64,000 nt of DNA, from the NCBI RefSeq assembly GCF_900112445.1, contig NZ_FOYY01000003.1, positions 186,001 to 250,000 on the forward strand. Reading direction: 5' to 3'. Source of the DNA: Thiomicrospira sp. ALE5 (lineage in GTDB: Bacteria > Pseudomonadota > Gammaproteobacteria > Thiomicrospirales > Thiomicrospiraceae). The notes beneath the pieces were generated by a model, which had not been told where the DNA came from, made no database searches, and saw only the letters and a program-made list of their open reading frames with translations. Made by a program: the position numbers and the translations under genes. Shown one piece after another: positions 63,988 through 64,000 of the stretch. Within the stretch, counting starts at the first letter, position 1, and each line of letters starts with the position of its first letter.

Positions 63988-64000
63988 GTACCACTTTTTT

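Noticed and set aside
1-64000. CRISPR arrays, tRNA or rRNA genes, insertion sequences, prophage genes
   Set aside because: No regularly spaced direct repeats, no tRNA-like T-arm sequences in the gaps, no rRNA segments and no transposase or integrase frames were seen.

Overview
The window is a dense, mostly housekeeping stretch of a gammaproteobacterial chromosome. A SoxB thiosulfohydrolase gene standing apart from other sox genes, a periplasmic DsrE-like protein, a SulP anion transporter and moderate GC content point to a sulfur-oxidising chemolithotroph, most likely of the Thiomicrospira / Hydrogenovibrio / Thiomicrorhabdus group. That placement is an inference from gene content. No rRNA, tRNA or CRISPR array was recognised.

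Layout. 0-5.5 kb: a partial ComFB-like gene, a hypothetical protein, a DsrE-like protein, a FemAB-like transferase, the earP-efp pair (EF-P with Arg32 and its rhamnosyltransferase) and yigZ. 5.5-8.9 kb: a three-gene translesion/repair operon, umuC - DnaQ-exonuclease/GIY-YIG fusion - long umuD, behind a perfect 15-bp inverted repeat. 8.9-11.9 kb (minus): FlhB-C-like protein, STAS protein and CheY, then PhoH2-type PIN-ATPase and peroxiredoxin. 12-18 kb: dapA-bamC and purL. 18-23.3 kb: soxB, SulP + universal stress protein, and a DUF5610-like protein. 23.4-28.6 kb: prfB with its programmed frameshift, a 159-bp imperfect palindrome, lysS and tex.

28.6-33.7 kb is the one accessory island: a Phd/PIN toxin-antitoxin pair with a TGTACA operator, a small broken CPCCG gene, an MNT/HEPN pair whose HEPN gene is frameshifted and has lost its natural end, a truncated 26-codon ORF, and a single-chain type IIG-like restriction-modification enzyme. 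33.7-35.9 kb (minus) is ubiG-mupP-SDR. 36-46.9 kb is the classic gyrA-serC-pheA-hisC-tyrA-aroA-cmk-rpsA-ihfB series, followed by lapA-pyrF (no lapB between them), rpsF-rpsR-DUF2232-rplI, dnaB-alr-nudF and a MATE exporter. 55-64 kb holds a SPOR-domain protein, a bicupin + two-component operon, rpoN without its usual hpf/ptsN followers, a small membrane protein, and xseB-xseA running to the right edge.

The strongest unexplained signal is genome-scale: the palindrome CAGGCCTG occurs 29 times in 64 kb, where roughly 0.6 would be expected from base composition. It is almost always flanked by G/C, lies in coding DNA in all but one case, and uses all three reading frames. It behaves like a highly iterated palindrome (HIP-like). 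The second notable signal is the umuC operator together with a UmuD-type protein that carries an N-terminal DNA-binding-like extension, suggesting a self-cleaving repressor that controls its own mutagenesis operon.
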